Notes: generated from the letters alone by a model not told the origin. 57,892 nt of DNA from Paracoccaceae bacterium (GCA_017510335.1 JAFWNM010000035.1:1-57892), one strand, 5' to 3'. Shown: positions 36,366 to 45,409, counted from the first letter of the stretch. Numbers and translations are program-made.

Positions 36366-37009
36366 CCCGGAAGCTCACCCAGAAAGGACAGCATCAGCCC
36401 GTGTGCCCCAGTTTCCCAGTCGCGCACCACTGCCTGGAAGTCCTCCATCAAGGCGCGCGCGCCTTCCCTTGAAGGGGATGAACCTCGGGCGGACTTCCCA
36501 TGCGTCATCCGACATGAGGTCGAGCGTCAACAGCCGCGCCATTGCCGCTTCCATCAGCGTTTCATCGTTCCACCGTGAAGCCCCTGCCCCCGAAAACTTC
36601 CAGCAAAAACGGGCAGCCAGTGCCGCCGCCCGAACAACACTGCATTCCTTCGAGCCATCCGGCCAATTCATCCCGCATTTGCAGCGTGCCGCGCGGGTGC
36701 TGGGCTAGTATTGCCCCGCGCCGTTCAATAGTGCCATCATTCACCACCAGCCGGGGCACATGGGGCGCGGGTTCAATGTCGCAACCCTTCGGCCTATCTT
36801 GGGGGCGTATCGCCCGCTTTGATTGCTGCCTTTGCAGTTTCCGTCCATGTTTGGTCTGCCAGCTTGGCGAGTTCGGCTTTTTTGGCCCGTGCCTTGCGAT
36901 GGGCTTTTGCCAGCGCTGGGAAAGCCTATGTAAATAGTCCAGATAACGGGCGGTTCATTCCATCCACGCCAAGGTGTAACCCAGCGGGACGAAGCTGCCA
37001 TTGGCTTGA
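36366..37009 (-). pseudogene. Frameshifted remnant of a DUF3987 (primase/helicase-like) gene
   Basis: The minus strand carries consecutive pieces of one DUF3987 protein in different frames. The order is WVTPWRGWNEPPVIW with the Walker-A-like GFPSAGKSP (near 36950), then PRLVVNDGTIERRGAILA with MRDELAGWLEGMQ and GGRGFTVER (36562-36760), then LMSDDAWE.. P-R-F-I-P-F (near 36500), then ALMEDFQAVVRDWETGAHG and LSFLGELPGLS (36370-36470). At least three frameshifts or stops separate the pieces and the 5' end is missing. DUF3987 proteins occur on phages, plasmids and integrated elements and resemble replication helicase/primase partners. This is mobile-element debris. Confidence 0.75.
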
Positions 37010-37402
37010 TCAGCTATAGCTTTTGATAACTGAAATGCAGTTTGCCTTGGTATTTGTAAACTCAAAGACATAGCAGAAGCGTCGAGTATGCCCGTTCGCC
37101 AAGGTCACTTCTCCGTTCGCGGCACCGACCTTACCGTGCGAAATGGCGTGCAGAACTGTAATTGAGGCGGGTTTCGACCGAGACCCAAGATACTCAAGAA
37201 GAGCATTCTTTCCCGACGGAGGCTGTGTTGCAGGTTGCTCCCAAGTTACATCCTCGCTGAATGCCTCCGGCATAGCTTCTCCACATTCCATGGCGACAGA
37301 GACATCCTGAACAAACTGGTTCTTCGGGGAATTGCCACAATCCTTACTGCCTTGAATTTGGGTCAACCTTACCTCCACTTTTTGCTCGATGTAAGCATAC
37401 AA
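37010..37402 (-). CDS. NTF2-like/SnoaL-like domain protein
   Basis: A protein of up to 130 residues has the compact alpha+beta look of the NTF2-like fold: FVQDVSVAMECGEAMPEAFSED, then V-T-W-E-Q-P-A, a central SITVLHAISHGKVGAANGEV, and the last strand RFCYVFEFTNTKANCISVIKSY. This superfamily includes small isomerases, hydrolases and ligand-binding proteins, so no reaction can be given. The codon at 37402 is TTG, and GTG (near 37378) or a second TTG (37366) after GGAGGT are alternative starts. It lies inside the decayed island beside tRNA-Leu, and its base use is more AT-rich than the flanking core genes, which suggests transfer. Confidence 0.55.
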   Translation of the reverse strand: MYAYIEQKVEVRLTQIQGSKDCGNSPKNQFVQDVSVAMECGEAMPEAFSEDVTWEQPATQPPSGKNALLEYLGSRSKPASITVLHAISHGKVGAANGEVTLANGHTRRFCYVFEFTNTKANCISVIKSYS

Positions 37403-37723
37403 CCGACTTTCTGGCGGTCAATAAGGGCTCATTGTGAACTGATCATTTCGTTTCTGGTTGCCGAACTGACTGCGGTGGTCTTCGATATCATTCGACCGAT
37501 CCAAGGATCCTGCCTTTTCGGAATTCCGCGAGATTACCGGCTAGACTATGCTCCGCGTAGAATTCTACCGAAACGGCAAGAGACTTGCAGCACGGCTTCA
37601 GGGCGCGCGTGACGCCCGCTTGCCGAACGCTATACATGGACCTGTCGCGGTTTGGGTAAGCAGTTGTACGCAAGCGGCGCGGCCCGAGGAGTCGGAAAGC
37701 GAAGGTGCCGGTTCCTGGCTTGG
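37403..37723. other. Island border region without identifiable gene
   Basis: About 320 bases between the NTF2-like gene and tctA. Composition is lower in GC than the core genes. Short open frames exist on both strands but none shows known motifs. I see no tRNA, direct repeat of the tRNA-Leu end or terminator-like hairpin here. Confidence 0.4.
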
Positions 37724-39220
37724 CTAGGGTCGTGCGCTACGTTTGCGCATTGCGACATAGACGCCCCAGATCAGCAGACAGAGTGTGATGAACAAAACAG
37801 TCGCGCTGATCGGACGCTGAAGGAATGTCATGGGATCGCCCCGACCAAGCAGCATCGCACGGCGGAAATGCTCCTCCATCAAGGGGCCTAGAACGAAGCC
37901 GAGTATCATCGGCGCAGCTGGAAAAGACAGATACCGCAAGGCATAACCCAAAACGCCGAAGAAGGCGACCAGAAGCACATCGAAGCTGCTGTTATTGACG
38001 CTGTAGGTGCCGATGCAGACGAACATCAGGACAGCAGGGAATAGCCATTGATAGGGGACCGTCAGCAGGCGGACCCAAAGTCCGATCAGCGGGATATTCA
38101 GAACCAGAAGAAGCAGGTTTCCAATCCAGAAACTCATGACCAGCCCCCAGAACAACGCCGGTTGTTCTGTCATCAGCTGCGGACCGGGTGCTATTCCGTG
38201 GATCATCAGGGCCCCCAGCATCAGGGCCATTGTGGCCGATCCGGGGATACCAAGGGCAAGCGTGGGTATGAATGCGGTCTGGTCAGCTGCATTGTTGGCT
38301 GATTCCGGCCCCATGATCCCTTCAATCGCCCCTTTCCCGAAGCGTTCGGGTTCCTTGGCGACCCTCCGTTCCAAGGCATATGACATAAACGCGGCAATCG
38401 AAGGCCCCGTGCCGGGCAAGGTTCCAAAAAACGATCCAACAGCAGAGCCGCGCAGCATTGGAAACCATGAACGGCGCATGTCATCCCGCGTGGGCTTCAT
38501 CGCCTTGAAGCGCACTGCGTCCGGGTCCACCCCTTTTGCGCTGATCTTGCCGACACTTGCGATCACCTCGGATATGCCGAACAGCCCAAGCGCAAGGGCA
38601 ACCAGTGCAATACCATCTGCAAGTTCGACAAGCCCGAAGGTAAAGCGCCGCGCACCGGAATATATATCAGCCCCCACCAGACCGAACAGAACCCCCAGAC
38701 ACACCATGATCAGCCCTTTGATCATCGCCCCGTTGGACATGCCTGATGCCGCAATGAGGCCCAGCAGCATAAGCGCGAAATACTCGGTTGATGAAAACTG
38801 CAACGCCATCTGGCTGATTGTGCCAGAAAACCCCATCAGCAGGATAATCCCGACAGAACCGCCAAAGAAGGACGCAAAGGTGGTCATCAACAGCGCAACA
38901 CCTGCACGGCCTTGCTGTGCCATCGGGTATCCGTCCAGCGCGGTAATGGCGCTTGACGGGGTGCCCGGCACGTTCAGAAGGATTGACGCGGTGCTGCCGC
39001 CATAGGTGGTGCCATACCAAATGCCCGCCAGCATGATAAGCGCCGCTGTCGGTTCAAGCTGGAAGGTAAGCGGAAACAGCATCGAGATTGCTGCCAGAAC
39101 GCCAATTCCGGGGATAACACCCAGAAGCGTGCCCATGAACACACCGACGAAACACCACATCAGGTTGTTCAACGACAGCGCAGTTTCCAGGCCCAGCAAG
39201 ATGTTGTCAAAAAAGGTCAT
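37724..39220 (-). CDS. tctA: Tripartite tricarboxylate transporter permease, large subunit TctA
   Basis: The 498-residue inner-membrane protein has about 11-12 helices. It shows the TctA signatures GVIPGIGVLAAISMLFPLTF near the start, GIWYGTTYGGSTASILLNVPG, and GTLPGTGPSIAAFMSYALE in the second half. It translocates a carboxylate delivered by the binding protein TctC together with the small subunit TctB, driven by an ion gradient. The start at 39220 overlaps tctB by 4 nt. It is the last gene of the minus-strand catabolic operon that begins at 42449. Confidence 0.93.
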   Translation of the reverse strand: MTFFDNILLGLETALSLNNLMWCFVGVFMGTLLGVIPGIGVLAAISMLFPLTFQLEPTAALIMLAGIWYGTTYGGSTASILLNVPGTPSSAITALDGYPMAQQGRAGVALLMTTFASFFGGSVGIILLMGFSGTISQMALQFSSTEYFALMLLGLIAASGMSNGAMIKGLIMVCLGVLFGLVGADIYSGARRFTFGLVELADGIALVALALGLFGISEVIASVGKISAKGVDPDAVRFKAMKPTRDDMRRSWFPMLRGSAVGSFFGTLPGTGPSIAAFMSYALERRVAKEPERFGKGAIEGIMGPESANNAADQTAFIPTLALGIPGSATMALMLGALMIHGIAPGPQLMTEQPALFWGLVMSFWIGNLLLLVLNIPLIGLWVRLLTVPYQWLFPAVLMFVCIGTYSVNNSSFDVLLVAFFGVLGYALRYLSFPAAPMILGFVLGPLMEEHFRRAMLLGRGDPMTFLQRPISATVLFITLCLLIWGVYVAMRKRSARP

Positions 39221-39690
39221 GACCAGTTCCACGCAATCAGGGCAAAGGACAGGCCAAGGCCAAACTTGAATATGACCGTGGCAAGCACGACCAGAACAAG
39301 CGCCAACACCGCGATACCAAGCGGCTTGTTTCGTGCATCGGACAGTGCGGAAATGCACACCACAGCTACCACGGCAGGGATCAAACCCATCGGGCGCAAC
39401 AATAAGGCAAAAGCCACCACGCCAGCCACGGTCAGGCCGGCTGTGCGCAATTCAAACTGGACGGGCGGCCAGTCATGGCTGGCATTGGCGCGCAAGCTGC
39501 GCCAGCTATTGAGCGCAAGCACCATCCCAAGCAGGGACAGGACCGCACCCAATCCGGCAGGGAACATGCCCGGACCCATACGGCGCAAGGTTCCCATTGG
39601 ATAATTTCCATGGGCATAGATGGCGATGACAATGCCAACTGCGCAAATCAGCAGTCCTGCAACCATGTCGGCGCGCGCGTTCTGGATCAT
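39217..39690 (-). CDS. tctB: Tripartite tricarboxylate transporter small subunit TctB
   Basis: The 157-residue membrane protein has four predicted helices, the usual TctB length. The first helix (AGLLICAVGIVIAIYAHG) is followed by the conserved YPMGTLRRMGPGMFPAGLG loop that marks the family. It lies between tctC and tctA and overlaps tctA by 4 nt, so subunit production is coupled. Confidence 0.9.
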   Translation of the reverse strand: MIQNARADMVAGLLICAVGIVIAIYAHGNYPMGTLRRMGPGMFPAGLGAVLSLLGMVLALNSWRSLRANASHDWPPVQFELRTAGLTVAGVVAFALLLRPMGLIPAVVAVVCISALSDARNKPLGIAVLALVLVVLATVIFKFGLGLSFALIAWNWS

Positions 39691-39765
39691 CTCTCCCCCT
39701 CCCTATTGGAAACGACATGCGGGCCGTGGCATGACAGCCACAGCCCGCATTCTGGCAACCGCGCT

Positions 39766-40728
39766 TTAGCGCAAGCCTGCAGCTTCGACAACGCTGGCCC
39801 AAGTGGCTACTTCGTCAGCCAGAAAGGCGCGGAACTCCTCTGCGGTGCCGCCAAGGACAACACTACCCTGTGCCTCAAGCGCTGCACGCAATTCGGGTTC
39901 TGCAAGCGCGTCATTGATTGCCTGATTCAATGCCGCGACTGCATCTTCGGGCATACCGGCCGGACCCACGACGGCCTTCCAGTCTTCGGCCAGATACCCG
40001 TCAAACCCGAGCGAGGCGACAGTCGGCACATCCGGCATCAGCGGGTGCGGCTGCGCTGATGTCACCGCCAGCAGACGCACATTCCCTGCATCCACATGCT
40101 GCATGACGCTGGGCAGCGACCCGACATAGATATCAACCACGCCGCCCATCACATCAGAAATTGCCTGCGCAATGCCGGTATAGGGCACATGTTCAAACAC
40201 CAGATCGTCCTGCGCCATCAGGCGTTCAATCGACATGTGGGACACGGTTCCGGTGCCGGGCGTGCCATAAAGGACGGATCCGGGTTCTGCGCGCACAGCC
40301 TCCAGCACGGCCGCGAAATCCGCAAACGGGCTGTCGTTATGGGTGATTATCCCCATGGGCTGGGTGTTGATCAGGGCGATGGGGGTGAAGTCCGCCAACG
40401 GATCGTATTGCACCTCGGGGTTCAGTGCCGGATTGACGGCCAGGTTCGATGTCTGCCCCATGCCAATGGTCTGCCCGTCACCATCCGCGCGCGACAACTG
40501 GTCCATCCCGATTGTCCCGCCAGCGCCGGGCTGGTTCAGAATGACAAAATTCCAGCCGGTGGTGCGCGCAATCTGGTCATTCAGCTGCCGCGCAAGCACA
40601 TCTGTGCCACCGCCTGGCGGATAGGGCACAATATAGTCAATGTTTCCGGCAGGATAGGATTGTGCAAACGCACTGCCCCCCAAGGCGATGACTGCAGCGC
40701 CTGCCAGCGCGAAAAGTTTGGTTTTCAT
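39766..40728 (-). CDS. tctC: Bug-family periplasmic binding protein TctC
   Basis: The 320-residue receptor captures the substrate in the periplasm. A Sec signal peptide, MKTKLFALAGAAVIALGGSAFA, is cleaved after A-F-A. The mature protein has the Bug motifs YIVPYPPGGGTDVLARQL, V-I-L-N-Q-P-G-A-G-G-T-I-G and late GYLAEDWKAVVGPAGMPED. Bug receptors bind carboxylates. The linked aldolase and 2-hydroxyacid dehydrogenase suggest a hydroxy- or oxo-dicarboxylate, but the ligand cannot be read from sequence. Confidence 0.92.
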   Translation of the reverse strand: MKTKLFALAGAAVIALGGSAFAQSYPAGNIDYIVPYPPGGGTDVLARQLNDQIARTTGWNFVILNQPGAGGTIGMDQLSRADGDGQTIGMGQTSNLAVNPALNPEVQYDPLADFTPIALINTQPMGIITHNDSPFADFAAVLEAVRAEPGSVLYGTPGTGTVSHMSIERLMAQDDLVFEHVPYTGIAQAISDVMGGVVDIYVGSLPSVMQHVDAGNVRLLAVTSAQPHPLMPDVPTVASLGFDGYLAEDWKAVVGPAGMPEDAVAALNQAINDALAEPELRAALEAQGSVVLGGTAEEFRAFLADEVATWASVVEAAGLR

Positions 40729-40765
40729 GGTTTCTCTCCTCCTTAAGTGATCGATAGGGTCTTGC

Positions 40766-41446
40766 TCAGGCAGCGGGAAGCGCGCAGCCAAGGCGGCGCA
40801 ATGTTTCATCTATCCAGCTGCGGTCGTTTGTTTGCGCGGTGATTTGCGCCATAAGTTTGGCCTCGGCCATCTGCTTGGCTTCGGTTTTCTTCAGAACCTC
40901 GGCAGCAACCGCATAGGGCACGGCCAGAACACCGTCACCGTCGCCGATGACCAGATCACCGGGTTCAATGACCATGCCATCCAGTGCAATGGACACGTTG
41001 ATTTCGCCGGGGCCGTCCTTGTAGGGGCCGCGATGTGTAATGCCCGCAGCCCAAAGCGGCAGGTTTGCTTCGGCAATCGCATCTGCATCACGGATCGCGC
41101 CGTATATAACAAAACCTGCGACGCCGCGGTTGATGGCATGGGCCAGCATCAACTCGCCCATCAGGGAATTGGTCAGATCGCCGCCCCCGTCGACGACGAT
41201 CACATCGCCGGGCAGCGCCATATCAATGGCCTTGTGCAGCATCAGGTTGTCACCCGGTCGCGCCTTTACCGTGATGGCAGGGCCTGCCATTCCACCACTG
41301 CGATGCATGCGCGTCAGGCGCGGCCCTGCCCCTGTCATGCGGTGCATCGCATCGCTGACATTTGCCACGGGCAGTGCAGCGAAGCGGGCGACCAGATCAG
41401 CGGAAACCGCGCGTTCACGGTTGAGGATACGAAAACCGATAGACAT
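40766..41446 (-). CDS. RraA-family aldolase (4-hydroxy-4-methyl-2-oxoglutarate aldolase type)
   Basis: The 226-residue protein has the RraA fold with the aldolase residues of the HMG/CHA aldolase family: VDGGGDLTNSLMGELM, then FVIYGAIRDADAI, where the Arg-Asp pair binds substrate and metal. Such enzymes split 4-hydroxy-4-methyl-2-oxoglutarate or 4-carboxy-4-hydroxy-2-oxoadipate to pyruvate plus a second oxoacid, and also decarboxylate oxaloacetate. The presence of this catalytic pair and the catabolic neighbours argue against a role as RNase E inhibitor. It lies 1 nt after the dehydrogenase gene and 37 nt before tctC. Confidence 0.85.
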   Translation of the reverse strand: MSIGFRILNRERAVSADLVARFAALPVANVSDAMHRMTGAGPRLTRMHRSGGMAGPAITVKARPGDNLMLHKAIDMALPGDVIVVDGGGDLTNSLMGELMLAHAINRGVAGFVIYGAIRDADAIAEANLPLWAAGITHRGPYKDGPGEINVSIALDGMVIEPGDLVIGDGDGVLAVPYAVAAEVLKKTEAKQMAEAKLMAQITAQTNDRSWIDETLRRLGCALPAA

Positions 41447-41447
41447 G

Positions 41448-42449
41448 TTATTCTCCTGTCGCCGGGGCCAGTTCGGCCAGCAAGTGCCGGTTCATGATGC
41501 GATGCGCGGGTATTTCGCGCCCTTCAAGCATGTCGATGATCCCGCGCAAGGCGTCTGTGCCGACGCGGGCATTGGCCTCATCGGTGACACCGCCAATATG
41601 GGGCGTGACCAGAATGCGCGGATCGGACAGGAAAGGATGGTTCGCGGGCGGGGGTTCCACTGCAAATGTATCCAATCCGGCCCCTGCAAGATGACCTGAC
41701 TGGATTGCGTCCAACAGGGCATCTTCGTCGATCAACCCGCCGCGTGCGGTATTGATAACATAGGATCGCGCGGGCATTTGCGCGATATTCGCGGCATTTA
41801 CGACCGCGCGCGTGGCGTCGTTCAGCGGGCAATGCAGACTCAGGATATCCGAGTTGCGCAACAGTTCGAGCAAGGTCTTGCAGCGGTCAATATCCATGCG
41901 TGCAAATGCGTCATCGGGTGCAAAAGGGTCAAAGGCGTGCAGCTTCAGGCCCAACCCGCCTGCCATCCGCGCTGTGGCCTGTGCGATTGCCCCCATCCCC
42001 AGCAGGCCCAGCCGCAACCCGGCCAGTTCCCGCCCTGAATACCCCGGTTTTTCCCAACGACCGGCCCGCATTCCCGCGTCAAGAGGACCAAGCCGCTTTA
42101 CAACCCCAAGCATAAGCGCAATCGCGTGTTCGGCCACCGAAATGGCATTCGCACCAGTCGCGGCCAGAACCGGAATACCGCGAGTGGCAGCGGCGTCCAG
42201 ATCGATATTGTCCACCCCGGCACCATGTTTGGAAATAACCCGCAGTCCGGGTGCGGCATCCATCACGGTTGCATCAATCCGGCCCATCCGCGCGACGATC
42301 GCGGCAGCGCCGCTATCGGCCAGCGCGGCCACCAGTTGGTCGGGGCTGGCATAGGGCGGGGCGTAGTGAAGCGCATATCCCGATGCGGTTGCCAACCTGA
42401 CAGCGTCGGGGTGCAGGTTCGGTCCAGTAACGAGGATGGATTTCGACAT
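41448..42449 (-). CDS. D-isomer-specific 2-hydroxyacid dehydrogenase
   Basis: The 333-residue NAD(P)-dependent enzyme has SKHGAGVDNIDLDAAATRG in the substrate domain, the dinucleotide motif LGLLGMGAIAQATARMA, the catalytic Arg in INTARGGLIDEDAL, the Glu in DTFAVEPP and the His in VTPHIGGVTDEA. It resembles phosphoglycerate and hydroxypyruvate dehydrogenases, but the operon context (Tct uptake, RraA-type aldolase, LysR regulator) points to a catabolic hydroxyacid. It is the first gene of the minus-strand operon. The start at MSKSILVTGP matches the family; the upstream frame is in the promoter region. Confidence 0.9.
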   Translation of the reverse strand: MSKSILVTGPNLHPDAVRLATASGYALHYAPPYASPDQLVAALADSGAAAIVARMGRIDATVMDAAPGLRVISKHGAGVDNIDLDAAATRGIPVLAATGANAISVAEHAIALMLGVVKRLGPLDAGMRAGRWEKPGYSGRELAGLRLGLLGMGAIAQATARMAGGLGLKLHAFDPFAPDDAFARMDIDRCKTLLELLRNSDILSLHCPLNDATRAVVNAANIAQMPARSYVINTARGGLIDEDALLDAIQSGHLAGAGLDTFAVEPPPANHPFLSDPRILVTPHIGGVTDEANARVGTDALRGIIDMLEGREIPAHRIMNRHLLAELAPATGE

Positions 42450-42622
42450 AGTGTTCCTTGACGCAGATAGCGTGATGCCCTGCCGTTTCTGAGTCTGATA
42501 ATTGATTGGGCCGACCCTCTCTCCCAAGGGGGCGGCATTCTCCTGTGGCTGAATATATCGAAAACTTATGCTTTACAAAAACGCCAATTTTGACATATTA
42601 AGTTAAGCAAAACTGGATTAAT

Positions 42623-43531
42623 ATGGACACGAGACAGCTTCGCACCCTATTGGCCATCGTCCAGCACGGCGGTTTCGCCAAAGCGGCTGAAGCTGTGCAT
42701 ATCACCCCATCGGCGGTCAGTCAGCAAATTCAGGCCCTGGAGCAGGAACTGGACGCAACGCTGTTCGAACGCAGCAGCCGCCCCCCGTCGCTGACGCCAC
42801 AGGGCCTGCAAGTGGTCGAAATGGCCACGAATATTCTGCGTATGGTCACGGAAACGCGCACAGATCTGTCAGGCAATCAGGTGAATGGCACGCTTTTGCT
42901 TGGGTCGGTGCGCACCAGTGCATTGGGGGTCTTGCCGCGCGCAATCATGAAAATGCGCACGACATATCCGCAACTCAAGATTAATCTTCGTGTGGGCAAT
43001 TCCTCCAGCTTGATCGCTGAAGTTGCGGCCGGGCGACTGGATGCAGCTGTCGTTGCGGAAAATATGAGTATCCCGCAACTAATACGCTGGAGTCCCTTCC
43101 TGCGCGAACCCCTGTGGGTGGTGGCACCCAAGGATCTGGCGTCTGATGATCCTGTCGCAATGCTCAGGACACTGCCCTTTGTACGCTTTCAAAGTCCCGT
43201 GCCGTTGGCAGGGCTTATCGACACCGAACTGGCCCGATTGCAGATCGCAACGCAGGATATCGCGGAAATGGATTCCATCGCATCCATCATCAATTGCGTC
43301 GCCGAAGGGATGGGCATTTCAATTGTTCCGGACATAGCGCTGCGCGAACCAGACGCCGAAAATCTTATCTACCGTCCCTTTGGCCAGCCGCAGGTTTATC
43401 GTCAGATCGGCCTGATCGAGCGGATTAATTCCAGCCGATCTGGGGTTATCAACCATTTCCATGGTATCCTGGCCGATATATGCGGCGAACATGGGGTTGT
43501 GCGTGACGCGACAAGCGAAGGTTATCTTTAA
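42623..43531 (+). CDS. LysR-family transcriptional regulator
   Basis: The 302-residue regulator has an N-terminal winged helix at residues 1-60 (RQLRTLLAIVQHGGFAKAAE, then ITPSAVSQQIQALEQELDAT) and a ligand-binding domain from about 90 (GTLLLGSVRTSALGVLPRAI). It is divergent from the dehydrogenase-aldolase-tctCBA operon with a 173-nt shared control region, the classic LysR arrangement, so it probably activates that operon in response to the transported acid. The shared region just ahead of its ATG is very AT-rich (ATTTTGACATATTAAGTTAA), as expected for a promoter. Nothing abnormal in length or motifs. Confidence 0.9.
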   Translation: MDTRQLRTLLAIVQHGGFAKAAEAVHITPSAVSQQIQALEQELDATLFERSSRPPSLTPQGLQVVEMATNILRMVTETRTDLSGNQVNGTLLLGSVRTSALGVLPRAIMKMRTTYPQLKINLRVGNSSSLIAEVAAGRLDAAVVAENMSIPQLIRWSPFLREPLWVVAPKDLASDDPVAMLRTLPFVRFQSPVPLAGLIDTELARLQIATQDIAEMDSIASIINCVAEGMGISIVPDIALREPDAENLIYRPFGQPQVYRQIGLIERINSSRSGVINHFHGILADICGEHGVVRDATSEGYL

Positions 43532-43876
43532 AAGGTAACCCCTCAAGCTATCACCAATTCCGTTTGCCTTGATTTGCCGATCGTCACACATATGTGGCAT
43601 CCAGCTTAGCGTTTCGAAAACCGGCTGGTGGCGTTCCTTTGCTGCGATGTGCCTGAGCGACCGCTTCAGCGAACCCAGATCAACCGCAGATCAACCGCGC
43701 GCCGGTCCGCAATGGGCCGTTGATGTCGATCTGAGGGGCGCGCACTCACGGTGCAGGCTGCGCCGTCGCAGGTCGGATTGGCGCCGATTTTGACCATGAT
43801 CCAACACGCGGTTACAAGGGATCAATGAAAATGCGTTCGACTGGCAGCGGGGGCTTGCCTGTAGAGAGGAGTGGGA
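43532..43876. other. Spacer with a diverged copy of a dispersed repeat
   Basis: About 345 bases without a gene. Near 43656-43720 it contains GCAGATC and CCGCAATGGGCCG, which resemble the 56-base repeat at 49898-49953 and 56813-56868. The GFA gene ribosome site (GAGAGGAG) is at its end. Confidence 0.4.
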
Positions 43877-44287
43877 ATGGACGAGAATCTGGCCACCGGC
43901 CAATGCCTTTGTGGCGCTGTCAAATTCCGCATATCGGGACAGTTTGAAAGCTTTTTCCTGTGCCACTGCTCCCGCTGCCGCAAAGACAGCGGTTCGGCCC
44001 ATTCTGCGAACCTGTTTTCGTCCATGGCCAAAATTATTTGGGTGTCAGGCGACGAAAACATCAAGACGTTCCGCCTCTCGGGGTCACGCCATGTGAAGAG
44101 CTTTTGCTCCGACTGCGGGGCCGCGCTACCTGTTTCCCAGCCGGAGGTTGGTTTGCTCGTGGTGCCGGCAGGGTCAATTGACAGCCGGATTGACATCCGA
44201 CCCAACGCGCATATCTGCTGTTCCAGTCGCGCAAACTGGGACAATGATCTGGCCTCTCTCGAATGGATCGACGGGCTTCCCGGTTGA
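43877..44287 (+). CDS. GFA (glutathione-dependent formaldehyde-activating-like) family protein
   Basis: The 136-residue protein has the GFA/CENP-V zinc fold: Q-C-L-C-G near the start, then LCHCSRCRKDSGS and FCSDCGAALP, giving the Cys sets of the two zinc sites. The founding member was described as adding glutathione to formaldehyde, but most members have no proven function and other substrates are likely. The ATG follows GAGAGGAGTGG. It is a single gene between the LysR gene and the CcdA gene. A GTG two codons earlier is an alternative start. Confidence 0.85.
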   Translation: MDENLATGQCLCGAVKFRISGQFESFFLCHCSRCRKDSGSAHSANLFSSMAKIIWVSGDENIKTFRLSGSRHVKSFCSDCGAALPVSQPEVGLLVVPAGSIDSRIDIRPNAHICCSSRANWDNDLASLEWIDGLPG

Positions 44288-44680
44288 AATGTCGAGCCAA
44301 TGATGCATGTCGGACAACAGCCAGACGACAAGGACGGGACCGTTGGTTTCGTCCTTCTAAAATGCTGTGCGCAGCGTGAATGGCCGCTTCGACGGGCCGC
44401 ACCGCAGCATCTTGGCCGTCCTGACCGGCCGCCTTCGGCCGGGCATGTCAACGCTGCCACCGCCGCCACGTCGGGCAAGGAGCCAACTGAGAAGTCGCGG
44501 CATTGCATCTGCAGAAATCGGCGATAGCAGTCATTCGACACCCCCACTCACGCAACAGCGAATGGCAGATATGCAGGAGTTCAAACCTGCGCGACGTCCG
44601 ATCGACGGATGCGTAACAAAACAGGTGACGTCCTCGTATCAGTAAGGGTCGGAAGCTTAGATCGCCACGGGAAATGCGTG
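44288..44680. other. Spacer upstream of ccdA
   Basis: About 390 bases without a supported gene. It has a G+C-rich stretch with a short inverted repeat (GGCCGCCTTCGGCC, near 44425) and, at its end, the candidate ECF-type promoter of ccdA. Confidence 0.4.
44613..44640 (+). promoter_or_regulatory. Candidate sigma-F-type (ECF) promoter of ccdA-thioredoxin
   Basis: GTAACA (44613-44618) and CGTATC (44635-44640) are separated by exactly 16 bases. This is the AAC/CGT layout of ECF-type promoters and the same spacing and nearly the same boxes as ahead of bufA (GTAACG-N16-CGTAAC). Transcription would start near 44647, about 34 nt before the ccdA ATG. Confidence 0.55.
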
Positions 44681-45394
44681 ATGGATTTTGTGTTTGGATA
44701 TGTCGCGGGGTTGCTGACGCTGATCAACCCATGCGTTTTGCCTGTGCTGCCTATTGTGCTGGCCTCGGCGTTGCAAGGCGACCGGCGCGGGCCGCTTTAC
44801 CTATGTGCAGGCATGTCGCTAAGCTTCGTGGCAATTGGTGTCGGGCTGGCGCAGATTGGCCCTGCCTTGGGGGTGTCCCCCGAAACCGTGGAGCGTGTGG
44901 CCGCATTCGCCATGATGGGCTTTGGACTTGTGCTGTTGTTGCCCGCATTGAACACGCGTTTTGCAACAGTGACCGCAGGGCTGGCCAGTAGCGCGGACGC
45001 CCGCATTGACAGGCTGGATCAATCCACCCCCGCTGGCATGTTTGGCGGCGGCGCGTTGCTGGGGGCGGTCTGGTCGCCCTGCATCGGCCCGACCTTGGGC
45101 GGCGCAATCGCGTTGGCCGCACGCGGTGAGCACCTGGCGCAAGCCACGGGCGTGATGATCGCCTTTGCCTTGGGCGTATCCAGCGTGTTGCTGGCGCTGG
45201 CTTACAGTGCGCAAGGCCGCATTGCCAAACACCGCGCGGCGATGATGGCGTTGGCGGCACGTTCCAAGCCGATCATGGGCGGGGCATTCTTGCTGATTGG
45301 CATATCAATCTGGTTTCGGTGGCATATCGCGCTGGAAGAATGGGCGCTTGATCACCTGCCGCACTGGTTTTCCGACCTTTCCATCATGTTTTAA
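44681..45394 (+). CDS. ccdA: CcdA/DsbD-type transmembrane thiol transporter
   Basis: The 237-residue membrane protein has six predicted helices. Each half has the conserved Cys-Pro motif of the family: LLTLINPCVLPVLPIVLASA in the first and GAVWSPCIGPTLGGAIALAA in the second. It carries reducing equivalents from cytoplasmic thioredoxin to the periplasm. The next gene encodes an exported thioredoxin-like protein 16 nt downstream, an obvious acceptor. The start at MDFVFGYVAG fits the family; an in-frame upstream ATG would include the promoter. The operon faces the bufferin operon tail and appears to share its sigma factor. Confidence 0.9.
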   Translation: MDFVFGYVAGLLTLINPCVLPVLPIVLASALQGDRRGPLYLCAGMSLSFVAIGVGLAQIGPALGVSPETVERVAAFAMMGFGLVLLLPALNTRFATVTAGLASSADARIDRLDQSTPAGMFGGGALLGAVWSPCIGPTLGGAIALAARGEHLAQATGVMIAFALGVSSVLLALAYSAQGRIAKHRAAMMALAARSKPIMGGAFLLIGISIWFRWHIALEEWALDHLPHWFSDLSIMF

Positions 45395-45409
45395 CACACA
45401 GGAGCATAC

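Noticed and set aside
35679-37723. A direct repeat of the tRNA-Leu 3' end as an attachment site
   Set aside because: I looked for copies of the T-arm and acceptor end downstream and saw none, so no att site can be claimed.
40766-41446. Ribonuclease E inhibitor RraA as the function of the RraA-family gene
   Set aside because: The IRDAD catalytic pair and the transport/dehydrogenase operon favour an aldolase.
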